DNA from: Pseudomonas sp. MAG733B
GTDB taxonomy: Bacteria; Pseudomonadota; Gammaproteobacteria; Pseudomonadales; Pseudomonadaceae
Direction of reading: 5' to 3'
Assembly: GCF_036884845.1 (NCBI RefSeq)
Contig: NZ_CP145732.1
Location: 4,588,001-4,652,000 of the forward strand
DNA: 64,000 nt
The notes below the pieces were generated by a model. The model was not told the origin of the DNA. It did not search any database and was given only the letters and a program-made list of their open reading frames with translations. Of the stretch, positions 54,395 through 62,724 are shown one piece after another (the stretch's first letter is position 1; each line of letters opens with the position of its first letter). The position numbers and the translations under genes were made by a program.

Positions 54395-54557
54395 GGCCGC
54401 CATCGCTAGCAGGCTAGCTCCCACAGTGGATCTCCAGTGAACACAAAATCTTTGTACCACCAAAATCCCTGCTAGCTCCCACAGTGGATCTTTAGCGAAC
54501 ACAAAATCTGTGTACGGCGAAAATTCCTGTGGGAGCTAGCCTGCTAGCGATGAGGCC
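54395..54557. repeat. REPIN with tandem internal duplication
   Basis: Outer inverted pair CATCGCTAGCAGGCTAGCTC and GAGCTAGCCTGCTAGCGATG. Between them, a 58-base unit beginning GCTAGCTCCCACAGTGGATC occurs twice in direct order (54413-54470 and 54471-about 54528), with a few differences. Confidence 0.85.
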
Positions 54558-54584
54558 AGCACATTCAACATCAATGCCGGCTTG

Positions 54585-55505
54585 TCAGATCTGGCTGTAC
54601 CGCTTGCGATAAGCCCCCGGCGACACACCGAAGCGTGATTTGAACGCTGACGAGAAGTAGCTGGAATCCGAAAACCCCCACGCATAACACAACGCCGAGA
54701 GCTTCTGCTCGACATCGGCACGGCGCAGGTTTTCCGCGCAGAAGTCCAGGCGTCGGTGCTTGATGTATTGCGCCACCACCAGACCGCGCTTGGAGAACAT
54801 CCGGTACAGCCCTCGCACCGAAACACCGACCTCACGGGCAATCATCTCGGGGCACAGGGCTTCGTCGCTGATGTGCTGGTCGATGAAGGCGATGATCTTG
54901 CGGAACTGCCGCTCGTGAGCGTCACCGCCGTTGTCTTGCGCACTAATGCCCGGCAGCAGCAAGCTCGCGAGGGCGTCGAGTACGGCTTCGCTTTCCTGCA
55001 TGTCCAGGCCTTCTTGCTGACGAGTCTCCAGCACCAGCCTGTTGGCCATCGAAGCCAAGGGGCTACTGGCGGCAATGCGTGTGGCGCAGTTGACCGCGTT
55101 GAAGTGCGAGCCACGCTCGACCACCTGACGCGGCAAAATCAACGACAACTGACGGGAATCGTCGTTGTAGGTCATGTCACTCGGACGGCTGGCGTCGATC
55201 AGGGCGATGTCGCCACAGCCCAGTTGCGCACGGTTGTCGCCCTGCTCCAGCTGTGAGCTGCCACGCATCTGGAACACCGCGTAGTAGTGGCCATCGCTGC
55301 TGGTGCTGACGTCCTTACTGGTGCGATACAAATGCACGTGCGCCATGTCGACCACGCTCAGGTTGATCGCACCGCTGCGAAATTCCGCCAGTTCGCCGTA
55401 GAAGTCGGTGTCCAGCGCGCGGGCATCGAAACGCCCACAGGCCTGGTTCACCTGGCTCAACCAACTTTCGAACGCCTCATTGCGCACCGCCGATGCTGTA
55501 ATCAT
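54585..55505 (-). CDS. AraC-family regulator, FeaR-like
   Basis: 306 residues. N-terminal sensor domain of the FeaR/AraC-binding-like type (FESWLSQVNQACGRFDARAL, LSVVDMAHVHLYRTSKDV, GDIALIDASRPSDMTYN) and C-terminal double HTH (PEMIAREVGVSVRGLYRMFS, LSALCYAWGFSDSSYFSSAF). FeaR activates phenylethylamine and aldehyde dehydrogenase genes; here the gene lies downstream of iacF and may act on iac or on the 40-42 kb aldehyde dehydrogenase. 153 bases separate it from iacF. Confidence 0.85.
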   Translation of the reverse strand: MITASAVRNEAFESWLSQVNQACGRFDARALDTDFYGELAEFRSGAINLSVVDMAHVHLYRTSKDVSTSSDGHYYAVFQMRGSSQLEQGDNRAQLGCGDIALIDASRPSDMTYNDDSRQLSLILPRQVVERGSHFNAVNCATRIAASSPLASMANRLVLETRQQEGLDMQESEAVLDALASLLLPGISAQDNGGDAHERQFRKIIAFIDQHISDEALCPEMIAREVGVSVRGLYRMFSKRGLVVAQYIKHRRLDFCAENLRRADVEQKLSALCYAWGFSDSSYFSSAFKSRFGVSPGAYRKRYSQI

Positions 55506-55658
55506 GTCCGCAAAGCCTCACGTTTTTTTGTTTTTATTTCCGACCGCTTCGTCGAGCGGTTCGGTAAAAAAGTTTCGTCTTCCAGCCATCGCCTCCCTCG
55601 ATGGTCGCCGGGCGCCATTCAACAGGCTCCGGCGTCAGCTTTCCAGTGAAGAAAGCGC

Positions 55659-56609
55659 TTAGATGTCCAATACCAGACGAGCGGAAAGCGCCCGGGAAAC
55701 ACAGGCGCAAATCTGCTTGTTGGAGGCCTTTTCCTTGTTGGAAAGGCAGTTGTCGCGGTGCTCCGGCACGCCGTCCAGCACCTCGACGATGCAGGTGCCG
55801 CAGATGCCTTCGCGGCACTCGGTGTCGATGTCGCAACCATGGGCTTGCAACACGTCGACCAGGCTGGTGTTGGCCGGTACTTGCAGCACCACGCCGGAAC
55901 TGGCCAGTTCCACTTCGAACGTGCCGGCCGGGGCGCTGTTGGCGGCCGGGTCTGCGGCGAAGTGTTCCAGGTGAATGGCCTCATCAGCGCGACTGCGCGA
56001 CGCGACTTCGACCACTTTGTTCATGAACGGTGCCGGGCCGCAGGTGTAGACGTGGGCCGTCGGACTTGCGCGATCCAGGCAGGCACTCAATGCGCCGTCG
56101 AGATCCGCAGGTTCGATGCCGTAGTGAAACTCCACATGATCGGCAAAATTGGTCGCCAACAGTTCGGTAAACGCGGCGTACTGCGCCGAGCGCGCGAAGT
56201 AGTGCAGACGGTACGGCTGGCCGCTTTCCGCCAGCTTGTAGGCCATGCTCAGCAGCGGCGTGACGCCGATACCGGCGGCAAACAGCACGTGTTCGCTGGC
56301 GCTTTCATCGAGACGGAACAGGTTGCGCGGCGCGCCCATTTCCAGCTCCATGCCCTCTTCCACTTGCTCGTGCAGCGCCAGCGAACCACCGCGCGACTGC
56401 GCTTCTTTCTTCACCGCCACCAGATAGGCACGACGATCCTGTGGCGGGCTGCACAGCGAATACTGGCGGGTTACGCCGGTCGGCCCGGTCAGGTCGACGT
56501 GGGCACCCGGTTCATAGGTGTCGAGCGGCTGGCCGTCACTGCGCACGAGGCGAAAGGAACGGATATCCAGCGCTTCGTCGACGATCCTTTCGATCTTCAC
56601 CTTCATCAT
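55659..56609 (-). CDS. iacF: Ferredoxin reductase component IacF
   Basis: 316 residues. Domain order is that of phthalate-dioxygenase-reductase-like proteins: flavin domain (RQYSLCSPP with GGSLALHEQV), NAD domain (LFAAGIGVTPLLSMA, YTCGPAPFMNKV) and C-terminal plant-type 2Fe-2S (ECREGICGTC with a late DNCLSNKE). Passes electrons from NADH to the Rieske oxygenase IacCD. Starts after a REPIN that separates it from iacE. Confidence 0.88.
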   Translation of the reverse strand: MMKVKIERIVDEALDIRSFRLVRSDGQPLDTYEPGAHVDLTGPTGVTRQYSLCSPPQDRRAYLVAVKKEAQSRGGSLALHEQVEEGMELEMGAPRNLFRLDESASEHVLFAAGIGVTPLLSMAYKLAESGQPYRLHYFARSAQYAAFTELLATNFADHVEFHYGIEPADLDGALSACLDRASPTAHVYTCGPAPFMNKVVEVASRSRADEAIHLEHFAADPAANSAPAGTFEVELASSGVVLQVPANTSLVDVLQAHGCDIDTECREGICGTCIVEVLDGVPEHRDNCLSNKEKASNKQICACVSRALSARLVLDI

Positions 56610-56647
56610 TGCATCACCTGAATACTTATTTTTCGTTTAACACATCA

Positions 56648-56735
56648 CTTGTAGGAGCTGTCGCAGGCTGCGATCTTTTGATCTTGACCTTAAAAACAAG
56701 ATCAAAAGATCGCAGCCTGCGGCAGCTCCTACAGG
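56648..56735. repeat. REPIN inside the iac operon (GTAGGAGCTGTCGCAGGCTG type)
   Basis: Inverted pair CTTGTAGGAGCTGTCGCAGG and CCTGCGGCAGCTCCTACAGG with long complementary extensions (GCTGCGATCTTTTGATCTTG). It can fold into one long hairpin in the iacE-iacF spacer and may alter iacF expression. Confidence 0.9.
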
Positions 56736-56755
56736 GTCATTTTCCGGCCTTTGAA

Positions 56756-57496
56756 TCAGCGCATGAACAAGCCGCCGTTGACGTCCAGGCACGCGCCCGT
56801 CACGGACGTCGCGTTATCGGCGATCAGCAGCAACACGCTGTCGGCGATGAACGCTGGGTCTCCGAGGGTGCCGGCCGGGATCATCTTGAGGATCTGTTCC
56901 AGACGCTCCGGGGCCACGGTCTCGCGTACCACCGGCAAGTCCAGCGGGCCCGGCGAAATGCTGTTGACCGTCACGCCCTGAGGCGCCAGTTCACGGGCGA
57001 AAACCTTGGTCAGTGTCGCCACGCCACCCTTGGCCGCCGCGTAATGCGCGCCTGTCGCGGTGCCGCCGTTCTGCCCGGCCAGCGACGCGATGTTGACGAT
57101 GCGCCCGAAGCCGCGCTCGGCGAAGTGCGCGCCGAATACCTGACAGGCGACAAACGTGCCGCGCAGGTTGATCGCCATCGACTCGTCGAACTCTTCAGGC
57201 GTGATGTCCATCAGTGCCGCGACTTTCGACACGCCGGCGTTATTCACCAGGATGTCGGTGCCGCCCCAGCGCTCGGCGAGCAGATCACGGGCACGCTGGA
57301 AGTCGGCTTTGTTGCGCACATCCAGTTCAAGCGCGACTGCCGTGGCGCCGCTGCCATCCAGTTCCGCTGCCAGTTGCTGCACGCCATCAAGACGCACATC
57401 GGCCAGAGCGACGCGATAACCCGCCGCATGCAGACGGCGGGCGATGCACTCGCCCAGTCCGCGCGAGGCACCCGTTACGAGGGCTACTCGACTCAT
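56756..57496 (-). CDS. iacE: Short-chain dehydrogenase IacE
   Basis: 246 residues. Classical SDR: TGASRGLGECIARRL (NAD site), LVNNAGVSK, catalytic Ser in IVNIASLAG and YAAAKGG (Tyr-Lys). Thought to act on an oxidised indole acetate intermediate in IAA breakdown. Lies 10 bases after iacD. Confidence 0.88.
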   Translation of the reverse strand: MSRVALVTGASRGLGECIARRLHAAGYRVALADVRLDGVQQLAAELDGSGATAVALELDVRNKADFQRARDLLAERWGGTDILVNNAGVSKVAALMDITPEEFDESMAINLRGTFVACQVFGAHFAERGFGRIVNIASLAGQNGGTATGAHYAAAKGGVATLTKVFARELAPQGVTVNSISPGPLDLPVVRETVAPERLEQILKMIPAGTLGDPAFIADSVLLLIADNATSVTGACLDVNGGLFMR

Positions 57497-57506
57497 GATA
57501 TTGCCC

Positions 57507-58007
57507 TCACAGAAGGAAGCCGAGCGCGCTCAGGCTGTCGGTGGAGTTGATCAGTCGCACCACTTTGCGCTCCAGGCTCGGCACGCCGTCGGTGAAGCGA
57601 ATGCGGTGATTGAGGTCGGCCACGAATGGCGTGTGCACGCCGCGCTTGTAGGCGTACAGCAACTGCGCGGAATTCACTTCGACGATGTCGCCCGCCGCTT
57701 CCACCAGACGGAAACGCGATACGGTACGAATGGTTTTCGCCGCATCCACTGCCGATGGCGAGTAACCGGCGGTCAGACGTTCGATGCGCAAATCACGCAT
57801 GCGCGCATCGTCGTAGGCGTAGTTGAGCGTCGCTTCGAAATCTTCGGTATCCGGATCGATCGGCACGATGTACTTGCCGCTTTCGCTCCACAAGGTCGCC
57901 CACTCGGCGTAGTTCTTGTGATCAAGCAGTTCGGCTTCGCGCCAGATGAATTCAATGGCCTGGGCCAACGGGCCGGAAAAACCGTTCAGGGTGTCTTGAT
58001 TGCTCAT
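57507..58007 (-). CDS. iacD: Ring-hydroxylating dioxygenase small subunit IacD
   Basis: 166 residues from ATG 58007, which overlaps the iacC stop (ATGA). Cone-fold beta-subunit family: QAIEFIWREAELLDHKNYAE, KYIVPIDPD, RMRDLRIERLTAGYS. Structural partner of IacC. Confidence 0.88.
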   Translation of the reverse strand: MSNQDTLNGFSGPLAQAIEFIWREAELLDHKNYAEWATLWSESGKYIVPIDPDTEDFEATLNYAYDDARMRDLRIERLTAGYSPSAVDAAKTIRTVSRFRLVEAAGDIVEVNSAQLLYAYKRGVHTPFVADLNHRIRFTDGVPSLERKVVRLINSTDSLSALGFLL

Positions 58008-59287
58008 TGGCTCATCATCCTTTTCCACATGTCGTAGGCACCGCGCATGCCGCCTTCGTCGGTGGCGTGGCTGACCTTGTCGCCGTTTTCAGCGGTGATT
58101 TCGCGGTTCAGGCCGCGGTTGACCAGGATTGGCGCGTCGACGCCGGCGTACGAGCCGCGCTGCACACGGTCCCAGGCTTCGGCATCGTCGGGGCTGCCGA
58201 AACCGAACGGGCCCTGAAAGTGTTCGTGGATGCGCATGCGTTCGCGGTTGGCGATTTCCGGGCCGCCGTCCATGCCGAGGGCGACGTGGCGGATCTCGGT
58301 TTCAGTGACTGACACCGGGCGCAGCACGCGGAAGAACGACATCGACATCGCCACGTTCGGGAACAGGTTCAGGTTGAAACCGGCGCCGTGCAGCGAACGC
58401 ACGATGCGACGGACCTGATCGGCCGGCATGGTTTTCGACAGCTCCTCAGTCACATGGGCAAAGCGCTCCTGCAACTGCTCGGTGCCGTCATCGTGATCGA
58501 GGTCGACGTGCTCCGGCACCATCACCATCACGCTGTGGCCGTTGCCCAGCGAATGGGTCACGGCTTGTTCGTCGGTCATGAACGAAAGCATTTCCGAGGT
58601 TTCTTCATCCACCGACGACATGAACGACTTGTGCACGATCGGGAAGTGATAACCGTCCGTGGTGTTCTCCAACTGGATCTTCCAGTTGCCCTTGAAGCTG
58701 AACTTGTGTTCACCCTGGGTCTTGATCGGGTACCCGGCGCCCTGCTTCATGAACAGGTCCATCCAGTGTTTCGCGCCGCCGAGGAAGTCTTCCAGCGGTT
58801 CGATCTCGTCGTTGTAGCTGGCGAAGACCATGCCGGCGTAGCTTTCGACGCGCAGGCTGGTCAGCGGCAGTTCGGATTTTTCCAGGATGCCTTCGTAGCC
58901 ATCCGGATACGGCAGCGCACGCAGCTTGCCGTCCAGGCCATAGGACCAGCTGTGGTACGGGCAAGTGAAACCGGTGGCGTTACCCTTGTGCTTCTCGCAC
59001 ACAGTTGCACCACGATGCCGGCAACGGTTTTCCAGGACGTTGATGTTGTTCTTCTTGTCGCGCACGACAATCACCGGGCGACGGCCGATGGTGGCGGTCT
59101 TGAAGTCACCCGAGTTGCGCACTTCGCTTTCGTGGGCAACCCACACCCAGGTGCGGTAGAAAATCTTGTCCAGCTCGGCTTCGAACAGCGCCGGGTCGTT
59201 GTACAGCGAGACGTCGACGCGGTCGTGCTGGACCAGGTCTTCGGGGCTTTTCGACGTCGCGATCAGCCGATATTCATGAGTGCTCAT
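58004..59287 (-). CDS. iacC: Rieske ring-hydroxylating dioxygenase large subunit IacC
   Basis: 427 residues from ATG 59287 (GAGGAGAACC upstream). Rieske 2Fe-2S site NRCRHRGATVCEKHKGNATG followed by FTCPYHSW; catalytic domain with the iron facial triad region NTTDGYHFPIVHKSF. IacC/D with IacF carries out the later oxygenation on the path from indole-3-acetate to catechol. Strong match to the iac oxygenase type. Confidence 0.9.
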   Translation of the reverse strand: MSTHEYRLIATSKSPEDLVQHDRVDVSLYNDPALFEAELDKIFYRTWVWVAHESEVRNSGDFKTATIGRRPVIVVRDKKNNINVLENRCRHRGATVCEKHKGNATGFTCPYHSWSYGLDGKLRALPYPDGYEGILEKSELPLTSLRVESYAGMVFASYNDEIEPLEDFLGGAKHWMDLFMKQGAGYPIKTQGEHKFSFKGNWKIQLENTTDGYHFPIVHKSFMSSVDEETSEMLSFMTDEQAVTHSLGNGHSVMVMVPEHVDLDHDDGTEQLQERFAHVTEELSKTMPADQVRRIVRSLHGAGFNLNLFPNVAMSMSFFRVLRPVSVTETEIRHVALGMDGGPEIANRERMRIHEHFQGPFGFGSPDDAEAWDRVQRGSYAGVDAPILVNRGLNREITAENGDKVSHATDEGGMRGAYDMWKRMMSQ

Positions 59288-59310
59288 GCGGTTCTCCTCA
59301 TGGCTTCTTT

Positions 59311-60435
59311 TTATGATTGAGTGGTAGAGGCTTGCAGCTGCGCACCAAAGGCGCAGACCAGTTCGTCCTGACCTTTGCGACCGACGATTTGCAGGCCGAC
59401 TTTCAGCCCGCCGCAATCGAGTTCCACCGGCACCGTCAGCGCCGGATGGCCGCTGAGGTTGAAGGGCCTTACCAGCGGGGTCATGCCGGCCACGGCTTTG
59501 CTGCCGGCGCGGGCTTCGCTGAGAGTCGGCGGCAAGGTCGGCAGTGTCGGCAGCAACAACACGGCGAAGTCTTCCAGCGCGGCGTCCACTTGTTGCGTGA
59601 AACGTGTGCGCACGGCTTCGGCCTGGGCCAGTTCTTCACGGGTGGTACGGCTCGCCGCCAGCAAACGTGTCTCGACATCGGCGCCGATCAGGCCTTTGCC
59701 GGTCAGGTGACCGAAGGCCGCCCAGTTTTCGAAATTGATCACGGTCAGGCCGGCCGCGAACGCCGCTTCGAACTCGCTCAGGTGCAAATTGCCGCGGCGC
59801 CATCCGGCACGGTCGGCGGCGGCACCCAGGCAGGCTTGCAGGTGCGGGTCGCAGTTCACGTCAAGGAAGGCGACTTTTGCACCGGCGCCCGGCAAGCCCT
59901 GAACTGCAAAGCCCGGACAGATCACCTGCATCGCGGCGATCAGGTCGTCCATGGATTTGGCGAACGGCCCGACGCAATCGAGGCTGGATTCCAGCGGATG
60001 CGCACCGACGCGGCTGACGCGACCATAAGTCGGCTTGAGTCCGGCAACGCCGCAGCACGCCGCCGGCACCCGCACCGAACCACCGGTGTCGGTACCGATG
60101 GCGATGTCGGCCAGACCGGCCGCGACTGCCGAAGCCGAACCGCTGGACGAGCCGCCCGGCACGCGATCCGGTGCTTGCGGGTTGATCGGTGTGCCGGTCC
60201 AGTCGTTGATGCCGGTAACGCCAAACGCCAGTTCATGCAGGTTGGTCTTGCCGACGATCTGCCAGCCAGCGTCGAGGATCGCGTCGACCACTTCGGCGTT
60301 CTTTGTCGCAGCCGGGGCGTCGGCGAAGGCGCGGCTGCCCGAACGGGTCGGATGGCCGGCGATGTCGATGGAGTCCTTGATGGCGACGCGCTTGCCGTTG
60401 CCGCCGAGGAGAAATTCGCTGATGAAAGTACTCAT
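59311..60435 (-). CDS. iacH: Amidase IacH
   Basis: 374 residues from ATG 60435, overlapping the iacI stop. Amidase-signature Ser-Ser-Lys triad: Lys in VAIKDSIDIAG, Ser in PGGSSSGSASAVAAG and IAIGTDTGGSVRVPAA. In iac loci IacH is proposed to open or hydrolyse an intermediate of the pathway. Translationally coupled to iacI. Confidence 0.88.
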   Translation of the reverse strand: MSTFISEFLLGGNGKRVAIKDSIDIAGHPTRSGSRAFADAPAATKNAEVVDAILDAGWQIVGKTNLHELAFGVTGINDWTGTPINPQAPDRVPGGSSSGSASAVAAGLADIAIGTDTGGSVRVPAACCGVAGLKPTYGRVSRVGAHPLESSLDCVGPFAKSMDDLIAAMQVICPGFAVQGLPGAGAKVAFLDVNCDPHLQACLGAAADRAGWRRGNLHLSEFEAAFAAGLTVINFENWAAFGHLTGKGLIGADVETRLLAASRTTREELAQAEAVRTRFTQQVDAALEDFAVLLLPTLPTLPPTLSEARAGSKAVAGMTPLVRPFNLSGHPALTVPVELDCGGLKVGLQIVGRKGQDELVCAFGAQLQASTTQS

Positions 60436-60902
60436 GCATTCAACTCCGTATTGAATAGGCGCTGCGTACGGAAATGCGCGATCAGCCAGGTGCTGTCGAC
60501 ACAACGAAAATCGATGTTCAGCCGCGTACCGAACAACTCGTTGCGGCCATCGGCATAGATGGAAATCTGCTGCATGATCCACTGCCCTTGCGCCCCGCTG
60601 CCGTCGACCACGATCGACTCGCTGGTGAGGTAATGCAGGTTCAGCTTGAAGTGGTCAGACGGTGGCAAGTAACCACCGACAAACGCCGCCACAGCCTCAC
60701 GCCCCTGGTGCTGGCCGAAGGTTTGCGCGGTCTGGGTGCCAAGGCCTTCCCAGATCGCATCTTCGGTAAACAACTGCGCCAACTGGCTGAGTTGAACCGC
60801 CGCTCGCGGCACATCGCACAGGTCCATGTAGCGCGCCATCAGGCGACGCACTGCGCTTTCCCCTTCGAGCGTCGCCAGACGCTGCAGCAAGGCCTCGTTC
60901 AT
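60432..60902 (-). CDS. iacI: SnoaL-like protein IacI
   Basis: 156 residues, SnoaL/NTF2-like fold (RLMARYMDLCDVPRAAVQLS, LFTEDAIWEGLG, NLHYLTSESIVVDGSGAQGQ). Accessory protein of the IAA route, proposed to act on an early oxidised intermediate. Three bases separate it from iacB. Confidence 0.85.
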   Translation of the reverse strand: MNEALLQRLATLEGESAVRRLMARYMDLCDVPRAAVQLSQLAQLFTEDAIWEGLGTQTAQTFGQHQGREAVAAFVGGYLPPSDHFKLNLHYLTSESIVVDGSGAQGQWIMQQISIYADGRNELFGTRLNIDFRCVDSTWLIAHFRTQRLFNTELNA

Positions 60903-60905
60903 GGC

Positions 60906-61277
60906 TTACACCTTGGCCGCATCAGGGATGGTCAGCGGACGACCGATGCGCGCTTCGATCTTGGCGTAGCGCCACAGGCTGTACTGGCCGACTGGTGTGG
61001 TGCGGAACAGGTTGCAGGCATCGATCACCGACTGGTGGCAGTCGACGTCGGCCATGATGTACACGGTCCACGGCGAGGTAGTAGACGGCCCGACCATCAA
61101 GCGGTCGTCATCCATCGCACCGAGCACGGTGATGCCGGGCATGGCGCCGAGGTCGCCCATCATCTGGCTGAAGCCCTTCCAGACGCTCAGGCCTTCGCCG
61201 GTCGGCAGGTCGAAAAAGTTCTGGGTGATGCCGATGCAGAAGACGACGCGCAACGGTTCCTGGGTAGCTTGGGACAT
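60906..61277 (-). CDS. iacB: IacB, small protein of the IAA pathway
   Basis: 123 residues (VVFCIGITQNFFDLPTGEGL, PWTVYIMADVDCHQSVIDAC, YSLWRYAKIEARIGRPL), a small alpha/beta-barrel-type protein. Conserved behind iacA in iac clusters; reaction not defined from sequence. Confidence 0.82.
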   Translation of the reverse strand: MSQATQEPLRVVFCIGITQNFFDLPTGEGLSVWKGFSQMMGDLGAMPGITVLGAMDDDRLMVGPSTTSPWTVYIMADVDCHQSVIDACNLFRTTPVGQYSLWRYAKIEARIGRPLTIPDAAKV

Positions 61278-61308
61278 GCTGTTGATCCTTTGAAAAAGTG
61301 ATGAGAAT

Positions 61309-62472
61309 TCAGATGTAGCCAGGGAACGGCGGCACGCCGAGGAACACCGAGCCGGCGCCGTCGTACAGGCCTTCGCTGAGGAAGGCGTGCTGGGTCACCA
61401 CCATCGAGTCGCGCAAGTAACGTTGCAGCGGATGGCGCAGGTAAATGGCGGTGGTGCCGGCGAGGCTGTAGGCGCTTTGCACCACCTCCGCACCGGCCTG
61501 GGAAACATGGATCGCCGACAGACGCAGCAGGCTGGTCTGCTCAGGCGTCACCGGGTTGCCCGCGAGGATCGAGTTCCATACCTGTTCGGTGGCGTTGTAG
61601 AAAAATCCGCGTGCGGCGGCGAGCTTGGCTTCAGCCTTGGCGATCTCGATGCGCACGTAAGCGCGGTCGGACAGTTTCGGCGCGCCGGTGATGCCGCTGC
61701 CGCCCGCCATGCGGCTGATTTCGTCCAGTGCAGCACGGGCCAGGCCGAGGTTGACCACCGCCAGCACTTGCGCGGCGTAGGCAATCGACGGGTAGCGGAA
61801 CAGCGGTTCGTCGATGGTCGCGGCACCGCCACGGATGAAGGTCCAGCGCTCGTCGACGCGCTTATCGGTCACACGCAGGTCATGGCTGCCGGTGCCTTTG
61901 AGGCCGACTACGTCCCAGTTCTCGATGATGTCGACCTGCTCCGGGCGGAATACCGCGGTGCGCGGCTTGCCGCCCGCAGCGCCGATGCCGACACCGAGCA
62001 GGTCTGCGCCTTTGCAGCCGCTGGCGAATTTCCAGGTGCCGTTGACCTGATAGCCACCTTCCACGGCTTCGGCCGGTTGCAACGGGAACAAGCCGCCAGC
62101 GAACACCAGATCAGGGCTGTCGGCGTAGAGTTCAGCCAGGGTTTCCTTCGGCAAAGCGGCCAGATAAACGCCGGCGCTGCCGAAACTGGCCACCCAACCG
62201 GCAGAGCCGTCGGCTTCGGAGATGCGTTCGATCATTTGCAGGAACAGCGCCGGCGCCAAGGCGTCGCCGCCGAAGCATTTCGGCGTGGCGGCACGGTAGA
62301 TGCCCACTTGTTTGAAACGCTCGATCATGTCCCGTGGCACATGAGAGACCGCGTCGAATTCCTCACGACGCTGGCGCACTTCATCCAGTACCTGCGCAAA
62401 GGCCTGGCTGTCGACGACGTTCTCGTCAACGCCGATCAGAGCGTCTTGTTGCGCAACCGCTGAACGCAGCAT
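61309..62472 (-). CDS. iacA: Indole-3-acetate monooxygenase IacA (acyl-CoA dehydrogenase fold)
   Basis: 387 residues from ATG 62472 (GGAGA 6 bases upstream; the ATG at 62478 is too close to it). Flavin-dependent oxygenase of the HsaA/HpaH class: ERISEADGSAGWVASFGSAG, YQVNGTWKFASGCKGADLLG, LKGTGSHDLRVTD. With IacG it oxygenates IAA in the first step. First gene of iacABIHCDE(F). Confidence 0.9.
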   Translation of the reverse strand: MLRSAVAQQDALIGVDENVVDSQAFAQVLDEVRQRREEFDAVSHVPRDMIERFKQVGIYRAATPKCFGGDALAPALFLQMIERISEADGSAGWVASFGSAGVYLAALPKETLAELYADSPDLVFAGGLFPLQPAEAVEGGYQVNGTWKFASGCKGADLLGVGIGAAGGKPRTAVFRPEQVDIIENWDVVGLKGTGSHDLRVTDKRVDERWTFIRGGAATIDEPLFRYPSIAYAAQVLAVVNLGLARAALDEISRMAGGSGITGAPKLSDRAYVRIEIAKAEAKLAAARGFFYNATEQVWNSILAGNPVTPEQTSLLRLSAIHVSQAGAEVVQSAYSLAGTTAIYLRHPLQRYLRDSMVVTQHAFLSEGLYDGAGSVFLGVPPFPGYI

Positions 62473-62539
62473 GGGCATTCTCCGTTTTGATTATTGTTAG
62501 TGGGCTACACCGTGTCCTGCTGGATCGGCGTGACTGCCC

Positions 62540-62560
62540 TTACATTGCGGTCCAGTGTAA
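62540..62560. promoter_or_regulatory. Inverted repeat TTACA-N11-TGTAA in the iacA/kinase promoter
   Basis: The dyad lies in the 250-base divergent region between iacA and the histidine kinase gene, 68-88 bases upstream of iacA. It is symmetric enough to be an operator, possibly of the response regulator or a further regulator. Confidence 0.4.
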
Positions 62561-62600
62561 AAACCGCACCCCGGCGCAACTATTGGTGCGTGCAGCCCCC

Positions 62601-62620
62601 CGACTAAAGAAAACCCCTAG
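62601..62620 (-). promoter_or_regulatory. Shared motif upstream of iacA
   Basis: On the minus strand CTAGGGGTTTTCTTTAGTCG, about 129 bases before the iacA start and pointing toward it. The near copy at 53615-53633 points toward the response-regulator gene at a similar distance. Confidence 0.55.
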
Positions 62621-62724
62621 GCCGACACCCCATACCTCTGAGCGCATCCCCATGCGCGAGCGGGTATAAAACGCCATACTTCCGGCTCCACCGGTCGGAA
62701 CCCACTGCCACCAAGGGCTGCGCG

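Noticed and set aside
54395..54557. CRISPR-like or satellite array
   Set aside because: Only two direct copies of a 58-base unit with no spacers of regular length; it is explained by REP palindrome duplication.
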